A program made the position numbers and the translations under genes. Below the pieces are notes generated by a model. The model was not told where the DNA came from and ran no database searches. It saw only the letters and a list, made by a program, of their open reading frames with translations. Source: Methylotenera_A sp031369365 (GTDB lineage: Bacteria; Pseudomonadota; Gammaproteobacteria; Burkholderiales; Methylophilaceae). From it: a DNA stretch of 5,112 nt. Below, piece by piece: positions 1-5,112 of this stretch (positions are counted from its first letter, which is position 1; every line of letters begins with the position of its first letter). The DNA lies in contig JANMOP010000046.1 in assembly GCA_031369365.1 (NCBI GenBank), forward strand, positions 1 to 5,112. The letters are read 5' to 3'.

Positions 1-766
1 CTACACCTGGCTCTGGCTGGCGCATAAACGCCTCGCCCACCAAAAACGTATGCACATTATTATCACGCATTAATTTCACATCGTCCGCCGTAAAAATGCC
101 ACTTTCGGTGACAACAATGCGGTCATTTGGCAGCCTTTCAAGCAAACCCAGCGTTGTTTGTAGCGTCACATCAAATGTACGCAGATTACGGTTGTTAATG
201 CCCACCAACGGCGTTTCTAGCTGTAAAGCCAAATCTAGCTCTTCGCCATTATGCACTTCTACCAACACCGCCATGCCTAAATTGTGGGCAATGGTTTCCA
301 ACTCGCGCATTTTGGCCAAATCAATTGCCGCCGCAATTAGCAAAATACAATCCGCCCCCATCGCGCGCGCCTCGTAAACTTGATAAGTATCAATCATAAA
401 ATCTTTGCGTAGCACGGGTAAATTACACGCCGCGCGTGCTTGTTTTAAATAGTCGCTACTGCCTTGAAAATACTCAACGTCAGTGAGTACTGACAAACAC
501 GCTGCACCGCCTGTCTCATAGCTCTTAGCAATTTCAGCAGGGTTAAAGTCTGCCCGAATCACCCCTTTTGACGGGCTGGCTTTTTTAATTTCAGCTATAA
601 CAGCCGCGTTGCCAACCGCAATTTTTGCGCGAATTGCGCCAATAAAATCACGTGCTTTTGGCATGCTTTCCGCCGATGCTCTGACAGCCAACATTGGTGC
701 GGCTTGCAGGGCATCGTTTAGCTCTCGGCGTTTAGTTTCTAGTATTTTATTTAAAATATCACTCAT
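1..766 (-). CDS. trpC: Indole-3-glycerol-phosphate synthase TrpC, C-terminus cut by the window edge
   Basis: Cytoplasmic TIM-barrel enzyme that converts CdRP (carboxyphenylaminodeoxyribulose phosphate) to indole-3-glycerol phosphate, CO2 and water. I translated the minus strand from the ATG at 766 by hand. The frame stays open for 255 codons to the left edge, so only the last few residues (family length about 260-270) are missing. The start gives MSDILNKILETKRRE, typical for the family. The signature EIKKASPSKG lies at residues 59-68. Residues matching the active site of the Sulfolobus enzyme are all visible: E59, K61, S64, K121 (in LRKDF), E170 (in VEVHN), N191 and R193 (in INNRNL) and S222 (in TESGI). 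It is monofunctional as far as seen, with no room for a TrpF domain to be judged. The start lies 14 bases after the lipoprotein stop. The best Shine-Dalgarno (AAGG, 779-782) overlaps that stop codon and is about 12 bases from the ATG, which is rather far. Confidence 0.97.
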   Translation of the reverse strand, partial: MSDILNKILETKRRELNDALQAAPMLAVRASAESMPKARDFIGAIRAKIAVGNAAVIAEIKKASPSKGVIRADFNPAEIAKSYETGGAACLSVLTDVEYFQGSSDYLKQARAACNLPVLRKDFMIDTYQVYEARAMGADCILLIAAAIDLAKMRELETIAHNLGMAVLVEVHNGEELDLALQLETPLVGINNRNLRTFDVTLQTTLGLLERLPNDRIVVTESGIFTADDVKLMRDNNVHTFLVGEAFMRQPEPGV

Positions 767-780
767 TTATTCGCATTACC

Positions 781-1236
781 TTATTCATAAATCTTGCCAT
801 TATGTTTAATCCAGCCAGCTTTTGTGCCGCCTTGCGGATCTTTGTGCGTCCAGTGCATGACGCCGCCTTTGGGGTTATACACATATTCGCCTTTAAAAAT
901 CAGCTCATCGCCAACTTGCAGCTTTTCTACGCGCGGCGCCAAATCGATATTGTGTGCAAATAATAATGTCTGCTCAGGCGAAATGCTGACCAAGAATTTT
1001 TGGTGGCGCGAACCTTTATTATCATCGGCCAGCAGCTTTTTTACTACACCAGTACCCTCAACAAAGATGTCACTTTTTTTATGCTTGAACGCTTCTATCA
1101 GCGCGCTATTATTGATATCTGTGTCGACATTAGTTTCAGCAATAATTGGCGCAGCTGCTACAAAAACATCTGGCGCGCTTTGCTTGCATGCCGCTAGCAA
1201 GCTTAAAATAAATACTGAAAATAATACTTTTTTCAC
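781..1236 (-). CDS. Small lipoprotein of the DUF3465 type, embedded in the trp operon
   Basis: A 151-residue protein starting at GTG. Residues 1-17 form a lipoprotein signal: two lysines, a hydrophobic stretch and a lipobox LAAC with Cys17 as the predicted lipidated residue. The mature protein should therefore be anchored in a membrane and face the periplasm. A variable linker (about 18-45) leads to a conserved-looking domain with GSRHQKF (75-81), HNIDLAPR (95-102), GEYVYNPKGG (116-125), HWTHKDP (128-134) and GWIKHNGKIY (141-150). From memory this pattern matches the uncharacterised family DUF3465. The repeated His/Asp/Trp motifs suggest a small beta-rich binding or catalytic domain, but no function is known to me. 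Its start overlaps the trpD stop in GTGA (1233-1236), so translation is probably coupled, and trpC follows after 14 bases. Nothing in the sequence links it biochemically to tryptophan. The call as a real gene is firm, the family name is likely, the role is unknown. Confidence 0.85.
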   Translation of the reverse strand: MKKVLFSVFILSLLAACKQSAPDVFVAAAPIIAETNVDTDINNSALIEAFKHKKSDIFVEGTGVVKKLLADDNKGSRHQKFLVSISPEQTLLFAHNIDLAPRVEKLQVGDELIFKGEYVYNPKGGVMHWTHKDPQGGTKAGWIKHNGKIYE

Positions 1237-2264
1237 GCTACGCTTACCCGCACTAATGATTCTAATTTTGCCAATGCTGCGCCGCTATCTATTACTTTTG
1301 CAGCATGCTCAATACCCGCATGGATATTGGCTTGCAGGCCTGCTGTATAAATAGCTGCACCCGCGTTTAACAACACAATATCACGGGCGGCGCTATTTTT
1401 ACCTGCGCTTGATTTGCCGTTTAACACGTCCAAAATCATGGCTTTAGATTGTTGCGCATTTTCTACGCGAATACTTTTTAAGGCATGTAACTTTAAGCCA
1501 AACTGCGCGGGGTTAAGCGTATATTCGCTAATTTTTCCGTCTTTTAATTCCGCCACAAAAGTGTCGCCAGTAAAGGATATTTCGTCCATGCCATCAGCGC
1601 CATGCACCACTAACACATGCTCAGAGCCTAAGTTCTGCAACACCTTTGCCAGCTTTAAAGTCAAATCTTGACTGAATACGCCCATCACTTGGCGCCTAGC
1701 ATTGGCGGGGTTTGTCAGCGGACCAAGCAAGTTAAAAATCGTCCGCACGCCCAACTCGCGGCGCACAGGTGCGGCGTGCTTCATAGCACTGTGATGATTG
1801 GGCGCAAACATAAAGCCAATACCAATTTCATCCACGCATTTCGCAACTCTCTGTGGCGTTAAATTGACGTTCACACCCAGCGCTTCAAGCACATCGGCAC
1901 TGCCGCAAGTGGATGACACCGAGCGCCCGCCGTGCTTGGCGACCTTTGCACCCGCAGCAGCTGCCACGAAGGCCGAAACGGTAGAAACATTAAAGGTTTG
2001 AATGCCATCGCCACCCGTACCACAAGTGTCAATTAAATGCGTGTTATCGTTAATTTCTACCTTGGTTGAAAGCTGGCGCATCACAGTTGCCGCAGCGGTA
2101 ATTTCATCCACACTTTCACCTTTAACGCGCAAAGCAATCACCAAACCTGCAATTTGTGCAGGCGTCAGTTCGCCGCCCATCACTTGCTGCATGACGGCTA
2201 ACATATCGGCATGGCTTAAATCTTGGCCTGCTAATAGTAGTTCAAGTGCTTGTTTATAAATCAT
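1233..2264 (-). CDS. trpD: Anthranilate phosphoribosyltransferase TrpD
   Basis: Cytoplasmic enzyme that joins anthranilate to PRPP, giving phosphoribosyl-anthranilate and pyrophosphate. It has 343 residues, full length for the stand-alone family. The N-terminal helical domain (about 1-70) is followed by the PRPP-binding loop GTGGD (82-86, in DTCGTGGDG), NVST (92-95), and KHGGRSVSS (110-118), where many homologues have Asn at the second Gly (113). After these come GSADVLEALG (121-130), the anthranilate-site region HHSAMKHAAPVRRELG (157-172), FNLLGPLTNPA (177-187) and the metal-binding DE pair (227-228) in VHGADGMDEIS. The ATG has a good Shine-Dalgarno, GGTGA (2268-2272). The gene is separate from trpG, unlike the enterobacterial trpGD fusion, and stands 85 bases downstream of it across a G-rich block. 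Its stop overlaps the GTG start of the next gene. Confidence 0.98.
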   Translation of the reverse strand: MIYKQALELLLAGQDLSHADMLAVMQQVMGGELTPAQIAGLVIALRVKGESVDEITAAATVMRQLSTKVEINDNTHLIDTCGTGGDGIQTFNVSTVSAFVAAAAGAKVAKHGGRSVSSTCGSADVLEALGVNVNLTPQRVAKCVDEIGIGFMFAPNHHSAMKHAAPVRRELGVRTIFNLLGPLTNPANARRQVMGVFSQDLTLKLAKVLQNLGSEHVLVVHGADGMDEISFTGDTFVAELKDGKISEYTLNPAQFGLKLHALKSIRVENAQQSKAMILDVLNGKSSAGKNSAARDIVLLNAGAAIYTAGLQANIHAGIEHAAKVIDSGAALAKLESLVRVSVA

Positions 2265-2267
2265 TCT

Positions 2268-2272
2268 TCACC
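2268..2272 (-). promoter_or_regulatory. Ribosome binding site of trpD
   Basis: GGTGA in the mRNA, three bases before the ATG at 2264. It matches the 3' part of the ideal GGAGGTGA, so the short spacing is normal. It lies between the G-rich repeat block and trpD, so trpD can initiate independently of ribosomes finishing trpG. Confidence 0.6.
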
Positions 2273-2283
2273 AATTTTAACTT

Positions 2284-2343
2284 CCCTCTCTCTCGCCTAT
2301 TTTCACCCTCTCCCCCAACCCCTCTCACATTCAGGGCGAGGGG
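2284..2343 (-). repeat. C/T-rich (mRNA G-rich) repeat-like block with hairpin between trpG and trpD
   Basis: On the plus strand the 7-mer CCCTCTC occurs three times (2284-2290, 2306-2312, 2320-2326). The last copy begins a stem, CCCCTC (2319-2324) with GAGGGG (2338-2343), around a 13-base loop. The wording of this block resembles the short pyrimidine-rich palindromic repeats found scattered between genes in many proteobacterial chromosomes (recalled, not searched). No T-run follows the stem on either strand, so it is not a standard intrinsic terminator. It fills the only long gap inside the trpE-trpC unit; the remaining bases of the gap hold the trpD ribosome binding site. Whether it is a repeat family member can only be shown by finding other copies in the genome. 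Confidence 0.5.
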
Positions 2344-2349
2344 AATTCG

Positions 2350-2916
2350 TTAGTAGGCTTTCAAAAAGTTGTTCAATAAATCGTGGCCGTGCTCAGTCAG
2401 CACAGATTCAGGATGAAACTGCACACCTTCTACCGCCAAGGTTGTGTGCTTTACGCCCATAATTTCACCATCTTCAGTCCAAGCGGTGATTTCCAGGCAA
2501 TCGGGAATCGTCTCGCGCTCAATGACTAACGAGTGATAGCGCGTGGCGGTGTATGGGTTTGGCAAATCTTTAAACACACCTTTGCTAGTGTGATGTATGA
2601 GTGAGGTTTTGCCGTGCATCAGCGTTTTGGCTTTAATAATTTTGCCGCCAAAGGCTTGGCCGATGCTTTGATGGCCTAAGCAAACACCCAACAACGGAAT
2701 CTTGCCTGCAAATTCTTCAATCAGCGCCAAGCTGATACCCGCCTCATTCGGCGTGCATGGGCCAGGCGAAATCACAATGTATTTTGGCTTTAATTCAGCG
2801 ATTTTTTTTAAGTCAATTTCGTCATTGCGAAAAACTTGCACGTCTTGCCCCAACTCGCCCAAATACTGCACGAGGTTGTAAGTAAAAGAATCGTAATTAT
2901 CAATCATCAGCAACAT
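2350..2916 (-). CDS. trpG: Anthranilate synthase glutamine amidotransferase subunit TrpG
   Basis: Class I glutamine amidotransferase that hydrolyses glutamine and passes ammonia to TrpE. It has 188 residues, full length for a stand-alone subunit. It begins with MLLMIDNYDSFTYNL, the hallmark start of TrpG/PabA proteins. The oxyanion-side loop SPGPCTP is at 50-56, the nucleophile Cys79 lies in GVCLGHQSIG, the HSLV segment comes mid-protein, and the remaining triad residues His168 and Glu170 are in GVQFHPES. The ATG stands one base after the trpE TAG stop, and the Shine-Dalgarno AAGGG lies inside the last trpE codons, so translation is coupled and the two subunits are likely made in equal amounts. 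In many bacteria the same protein also serves aminodeoxychorismate synthase as PabA. No second amidotransferase is visible here, so a dual role cannot be excluded. Confidence 0.97.
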   Translation of the reverse strand: MLLMIDNYDSFTYNLVQYLGELGQDVQVFRNDEIDLKKIAELKPKYIVISPGPCTPNEAGISLALIEEFAGKIPLLGVCLGHQSIGQAFGGKIIKAKTLMHGKTSLIHHTSKGVFKDLPNPYTATRYHSLVIERETIPDCLEITAWTEDGEIMGVKHTTLAVEGVQFHPESVLTEHGHDLLNNFLKAY

Positions 2917-2917
2917 T

Positions 2918-4441
2918 CTATTGCCCTTCTTTTAAATCAAGTTCTACTTTACTGTCTAAACCCAGCTGTACAAGTTCAGCCGCACGTAATACCGCTTTGG
3001 CTTTATTTTGCGTTTCATCCCACTCACTTTGCGGGATTGAATCGGCCACGATGCCCGCGCCTGCTTGCACGTAGAGCATATTATCTTTAATGACGCCCGT
3101 TCTTATGGCAATCGCCACGTCCATATCACCGTTAAAACCTAAATAGCCCACCGCGCCTGCGTAAATGCCGCGCTTGGTCGGTTCTAGCTCGTCGATAATT
3201 TCCATGGCGCGTACTTTCGGCGCACCCGAAACTGTGCCTGCGGGGAAAGTCGCTTTCAATACGTCAATCGCATCTAGCCCAGGTTTTAACTTGCCCTCCA
3301 CGTTGCTCACAATATGCATCACGTGCGAGTAACGCTCTATCATCATATTATCCGTGACTTTTACCGAACCCACTTGCGCCACACGACCCACATCGTTGCG
3401 GCCTAAATCCATCAGTTGCACGTGTTCCGCGCGTTCTTTTGGGTCGGCTAATAATTCGTGTTCAAAAGCTACATCTTGCTCACGCGTTTTGCCGCGTGGG
3501 CGTGTGCCTGCTATTGGACGCGAGGTGACTACGCCGTCATCCAAACGCACTAAAATCTCTGGCGAAGCGCCAACCACGTGGTGATCGCCCATATCGTAAT
3601 AAAACATGTACGGCGATGGATTTAAGCTGCGTAGCGCACGGTAAAGCGACAAAGGCGGCGCGCTAAAAGGCTGCGACATGCGTTGCGAAAGCACCACTTG
3701 CATGATGTCACCTTCTAAAATATAAGTTTGTGCTTTTTTAACGGCGGCTTTGAAATTTTCCTCGCCAAACTCTGATTTCGCTTGCGTTTTAACGCTAGGC
3801 GCAGATTCTGGAATCGCTACTGTTTTGCGTAACATTTGCACTAAATCGCTTAGGCGTTGATGTGCGTTTTCGTAGGCATTCGCTTCATTAGGGTTGGCAT
3901 ATACAATAAAATAAAGCTTGCCGCTTAAGTTATCTACCACGGCGATTTCTTCGGAAACCATCAGCAACACATCAGGTGTATTAATTTTATCTTGCTTGCT
4001 TGTGTGCGCTAAACGCTTTTCAATATAGCGGATGGTTTCATAGCCAAAGTAGCCAGCCAAGCCGCCTGTAAAGCGTGGTAAGCCTTGGTTTGATATAAGA
4101 TTTGGCGGCGGTGTTTTAAAGCGTGCTTGAAATTGTTTTACAAAATCAAGCGCATTGGTGTTATCAAACTTTTCAATTATCTTATTATTTTCAATCACTT
4201 GCACGGTAAAACCATGTGCCACAATGCGCGTTTTGGCAGGCAGGCCGATGATGGAATAACGCCCAAAACGCTCACCACCTTGCACTGATTCCAATAAGTA
4301 GCTAAAAGGCTGATTGGCCAGTTTAAGGTAAAGTGAAAGCGGCGTATCGAGATCAGCAAAGGTCTCTAACACCAGCGGAATACGGTTGTAGCCTTGCTCT
4401 GCAAGCGCATTAAATTCGTTTTGATTGATGGTTGTAAACAT
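2918..4441 (-). CDS. trpE: Anthranilate synthase component I TrpE
   Basis: Chorismate-using catalytic subunit of anthranilate synthase; it works with TrpG in the cytoplasm and makes the first committed intermediate of tryptophan. It has 507 residues, full length. The N-terminal domain (about 20-170) carries LLES (49-52), and the C-terminal chorismate-binding domain (about 225-485) carries NPSPYMF (274-280). Both are elements of the tryptophan feedback site in characterised TrpE proteins, so the enzyme is probably inhibited by tryptophan. The catalytic region shows GASPEILVR (291-299), PIAGTRPRG (309-317), LMDLGRNDVGRV (343-354), HVMHIVS (373-379, His376 being the likely catalytic histidine), PAGTVSGAPK (400-409), IAIRT (444-448) and QAGAGIVADS (459-468). 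This complete set argues for TrpE over PabB. The ATG has a usable Shine-Dalgarno, GGAAAG (4445-4450). A leader ORF with Trp codons lies upstream, and trpG follows after one base. Confidence 0.98.
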   Translation of the reverse strand: MFTTINQNEFNALAEQGYNRIPLVLETFADLDTPLSLYLKLANQPFSYLLESVQGGERFGRYSIIGLPAKTRIVAHGFTVQVIENNKIIEKFDNTNALDFVKQFQARFKTPPPNLISNQGLPRFTGGLAGYFGYETIRYIEKRLAHTSKQDKINTPDVLLMVSEEIAVVDNLSGKLYFIVYANPNEANAYENAHQRLSDLVQMLRKTVAIPESAPSVKTQAKSEFGEENFKAAVKKAQTYILEGDIMQVVLSQRMSQPFSAPPLSLYRALRSLNPSPYMFYYDMGDHHVVGASPEILVRLDDGVVTSRPIAGTRPRGKTREQDVAFEHELLADPKERAEHVQLMDLGRNDVGRVAQVGSVKVTDNMMIERYSHVMHIVSNVEGKLKPGLDAIDVLKATFPAGTVSGAPKVRAMEIIDELEPTKRGIYAGAVGYLGFNGDMDVAIAIRTGVIKDNMLYVQAGAGIVADSIPQSEWDETQNKAKAVLRAAELVQLGLDSKVELDLKEGQ

Positions 4442-4444
4442 GTA

Positions 4445-4450
4445 CTTTCC
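4445..4450 (-). promoter_or_regulatory. Ribosome binding site of trpE
   Basis: GGAAAG in the mRNA, three bases before the ATG at 4441, so the GGA core is six bases from it. It is a moderate match to the anti-Shine-Dalgarno. The surrounding eight bases TGGAAAGT (4444-4451) are complementary, with one G-U pair, to ACTTTCTA (4568-4575) in the leader ORF, so access to this site could depend on whether a ribosome occupies the leader. Confidence 0.55.
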
Positions 4451-4475
4451 AGTTTTTTTGCTTAATAATTTTCTT

Positions 4476-4501
4476 AAAATGCAGCTAATTTTTGTAGCCG
4501 C
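4476..4501 (-). terminator. Candidate attenuator terminator upstream of trpE
   Basis: In the mRNA, GCGGCTA (4495-4501) pairs with TAGCTGC (4481-4487) to form a seven-pair stem with one G-U pair and a seven-base loop, followed by ATTTT (4476-4480). The U-run is short and the stem modest, so this would be a weak terminator. It lies between the leader ORF and trpE, where the terminator of an attenuator is expected. Its 5' arm also pairs with AGCCG (4508-4512), which gives a competing stem that prevents it. Confidence 0.5.
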
Positions 4502-4540
4502 CAGTATCGGCTTGCCCTATACCAACAGACAAGCGCGTGC

Positions 4541-4597
4541 TTAGCTTCGCCAAAAGCGACGCCAGTTTAGAAAGTTATTGTTTAAAAAAATCATCAT
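4541..4597 (-). CDS. trpL: trp leader peptide, 18 residues with two tryptophans
   Basis: Reads MMIFLNNNFLNWRRFWRS and stops at TAA (4541-4543). Trp codons 12 (4562-4564) and 16 (4550-4552) sit near the end, flanked by arginines, in the manner of the ...WWRTS ending of the E. coli leader. Two Trp codons in 18, directly before trpE and followed by competing hairpins, fit a regulatory peptide whose translation, not its product, matters. Two tandem ATG codons (4592-4597) offer alternative starts one codon apart. The Shine-Dalgarno is poor (only AAGT-like bases upstream), a mild weakness of the call. The ORF begins 16 bases after the gph stop, close enough for reinitiation by ribosomes leaving gph. 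Confidence 0.8.
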   Translation of the reverse strand: MMIFLNNNFLNWRRFWRS

Positions 4598-4612
4598 GTT
4601 TACTTAAAAAAG

Positions 4613-4618
4613 TTTATA
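4613..4618 (-). promoter_or_regulatory. Possible -10 box of a trp promoter
   Basis: TATAAA in the mRNA sense, five of six matches to TATAAT, overlapping the gph stop codon and lying 15 bases before the leader ATG. No convincing -35 box stands at 16-18 bases upstream; an alternative pair, TTTAAC and TAATAT with 17-base spacing, is also weak. A promoter is needed here only if trp is transcribed separately from gph. The region is AT-rich, so chance matches are likely. Confidence 0.25.
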
Positions 4619-5112
4619 TTAAAATAGTGACCAACTCGGTTAAATCGTTAATCGTTGCATCTACTTGGCTTATATCCAAGGGCTGGCCTTGATTATAACC
4701 GTAAGGCACGGTCACAATAAAGCAGCCCGCCGCATGTGCTGCGGCAATATCGGTCGCAGAATCGCCCACCAGCATTGCCTCAAACTCAGGCACATCGAAT
4801 TTTGCACAAATGTGATGCAATTGTATAGGGTCTGGCTTCTTATTATGCAAGGTATCGCCCGATACCACGATTTCAAAAAAATCTGCCAAACCGCTTGCTT
4901 GTAGTAAAGGTAGCGTAAATTCTTCTGGTTTATTGGTTACACAAGCAAGCCTGTAGCCCTTATTCCATAAGGCTTGCAGGCCATCTATTACACCATCATA
5001 CGGCTTGCTATTAGCTGCATTATTGGCATAATGCGCAAAAAACAAAGACTCAGCTTTTTCAAATAAGGTGCTGTCTGGTTCAACATTTTTTTGCCCCGTT
5101 AAGCAACGCTTA
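4614..5112 (-). CDS. gph: Phosphoglycolate phosphatase Gph (HAD family), N-terminus outside the window
   Basis: HAD-superfamily hydrolase, most likely removing phosphate from 2-phosphoglycolate. The frame is open from the right edge: 165 residues are present, about 60-70 fewer than the usual 220-235, so the gene starts beyond the window and motif I (DxDxT, the nucleophile) cannot be seen. In the visible part, end-of-cap residues lead into motif II in CVTNKPEEF (Thr59 of the fragment), then SGDTLHNKKPDP with the motif III lysine (Lys92), then motif IV GDSATD (116-121) with its metal-binding aspartates. These features and the position directly before trpE, common in betaproteobacteria, favour Gph, although another HAD phosphatase of this subgroup cannot be excluded. 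The leader peptide begins 16 bases after its stop and no terminator hairpin separates them, so transcription may run from gph into trp. Confidence 0.88.
   Translation of the reverse strand, partial: KRCLTGQKNVEPDSTLFEKAESLFFAHYANNAANSKPYDGVIDGLQALWNKGYRLACVTNKPEEFTLPLLQASGLADFFEIVVSGDTLHNKKPDPIQLHHICAKFDVPEFEAMLVGDSATDIAAAHAAGCFIVTVPYGYNQGQPLDISQVDATINDLTELVTILI

Larger units (their letters stand above)
4476..4597 (-). promoter_or_regulatory. trp attenuator leader region
   Basis: The 172-base gap before trpE holds a Trp-containing leader ORF followed by a chain of overlapping complementary segments. They are GGCGAAGC (4544-4551) with GCTTGTC (4528-4534); GCTTGTCT (4527-4534) with GGGCAAGC (4510-4517); AGCCG (4508-4512) with CGGCT (4496-4500); and finally GCGGCTA with TAGCTGC and a short U-run (terminator). 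Each stem excludes its neighbours, as in known ribosome-mediated attenuators of amino-acid operons. Stalling at scarce Trp-tRNA would be expected to allow transcription into trpE. The chain has one more segment than the textbook four, so the exact switching is inferred, not shown. Confidence 0.65.

Noticed and set aside
794..1354. A 186-codon plus-strand open frame across the lipoprotein gene and the end of trpD
   Set aside because: It is antisense to two well-supported genes, its translation shows no recognisable family features, and it spans their junction; it is a shadow of minus-strand coding.
2319..2343. Intrinsic terminator in the trpG-trpD gap
   Set aside because: A six-pair GC-rich stem is present but no T-run follows on either strand, and terminating there would cut off trpD and trpC.
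4580..4589. Two overlapping slippery heptamers (TTTTTTA and TTTAAAC) in frame in the leader ORF
   Set aside because: They match frameshift-site patterns, but a -1 shift meets a stop codon almost at once, and such patterns arise easily in an AT-rich T-run.
4602..4613. Terminator for gph right after its stop codon
   Set aside because: There is a T-run and a small ACTT/AAGT palindrome, but no GC-rich stem precedes the T-run.
4614..5045. Reading gph as a complete 143-residue gene starting at TTG (5043-5045)
   Set aside because: The frame continues open to the right edge with sensible residues, and the family needs an N-terminal motif I that lies outside the window. The TTG is an internal Leu codon.

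Overview
The window is a stretch of bacterial chromosome in which every recognisable gene lies on the minus strand. Read in the direction of transcription (high to low coordinates), it holds the 3' part of a HAD-family phosphatase gene (gph, cut at the right edge), a short tryptophan leader region, trpE, trpG, trpD, a small lipoprotein gene, and trpC (cut at the left edge). The moderate-to-low GC content, AT-rich codon choice, and the order gph - trpE - trpG - trpD - trpC as separate genes (trpG not fused to trpD or trpE, trpC not fused to trpF) point to a betaproteobacterium. A methylotroph of the Methylophilaceae (Methylotenera-like) is my best guess. That assignment is inferred from gene order and protein style, not from a marker gene.

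Region by region: 4614-5112 encodes the C-terminal part of phosphoglycolate phosphatase. 4442-4613 is the gph-trpE gap. It contains an 18-codon leader ORF with two Trp codons (4541-4597), a set of mutually exclusive RNA stems, a weak terminator-like hairpin (4476-4501) and the trpE ribosome binding site. This is the most informative non-coding part of the window and looks like a trp attenuator. 2918-4441 is trpE and 2350-2916 is trpG, separated by one base. 2265-2349 is an 85-base gap filled by a C/T-rich (G-rich in the mRNA) repeat-like block with a hairpin. 1233-2264 is trpD. 781-1236 is a DUF3465-type lipoprotein gene that overlaps trpD by four bases (GTGA). 1-766 is trpC without its last residues.

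Together TrpE and TrpG form anthranilate synthase (chorismate + glutamine to anthranilate). TrpD adds the phosphoribosyl group, and TrpC closes the indole ring after the TrpF step. trpF, trpB and trpA are not in the window. Expression is probably controlled by ribosome-mediated attenuation at the leader, and TrpE carries the residues expected for feedback inhibition by tryptophan. The lipoprotein gene is not a known part of tryptophan synthesis, yet it sits inside the transcription unit with overlapping or close junctions. I found no mobile element, CRISPR array, tRNA or rRNA, and no wholly new system. The points that merit follow-up are the leader RNA, the embedded lipoprotein gene and the G-rich insertion between trpG and trpD.
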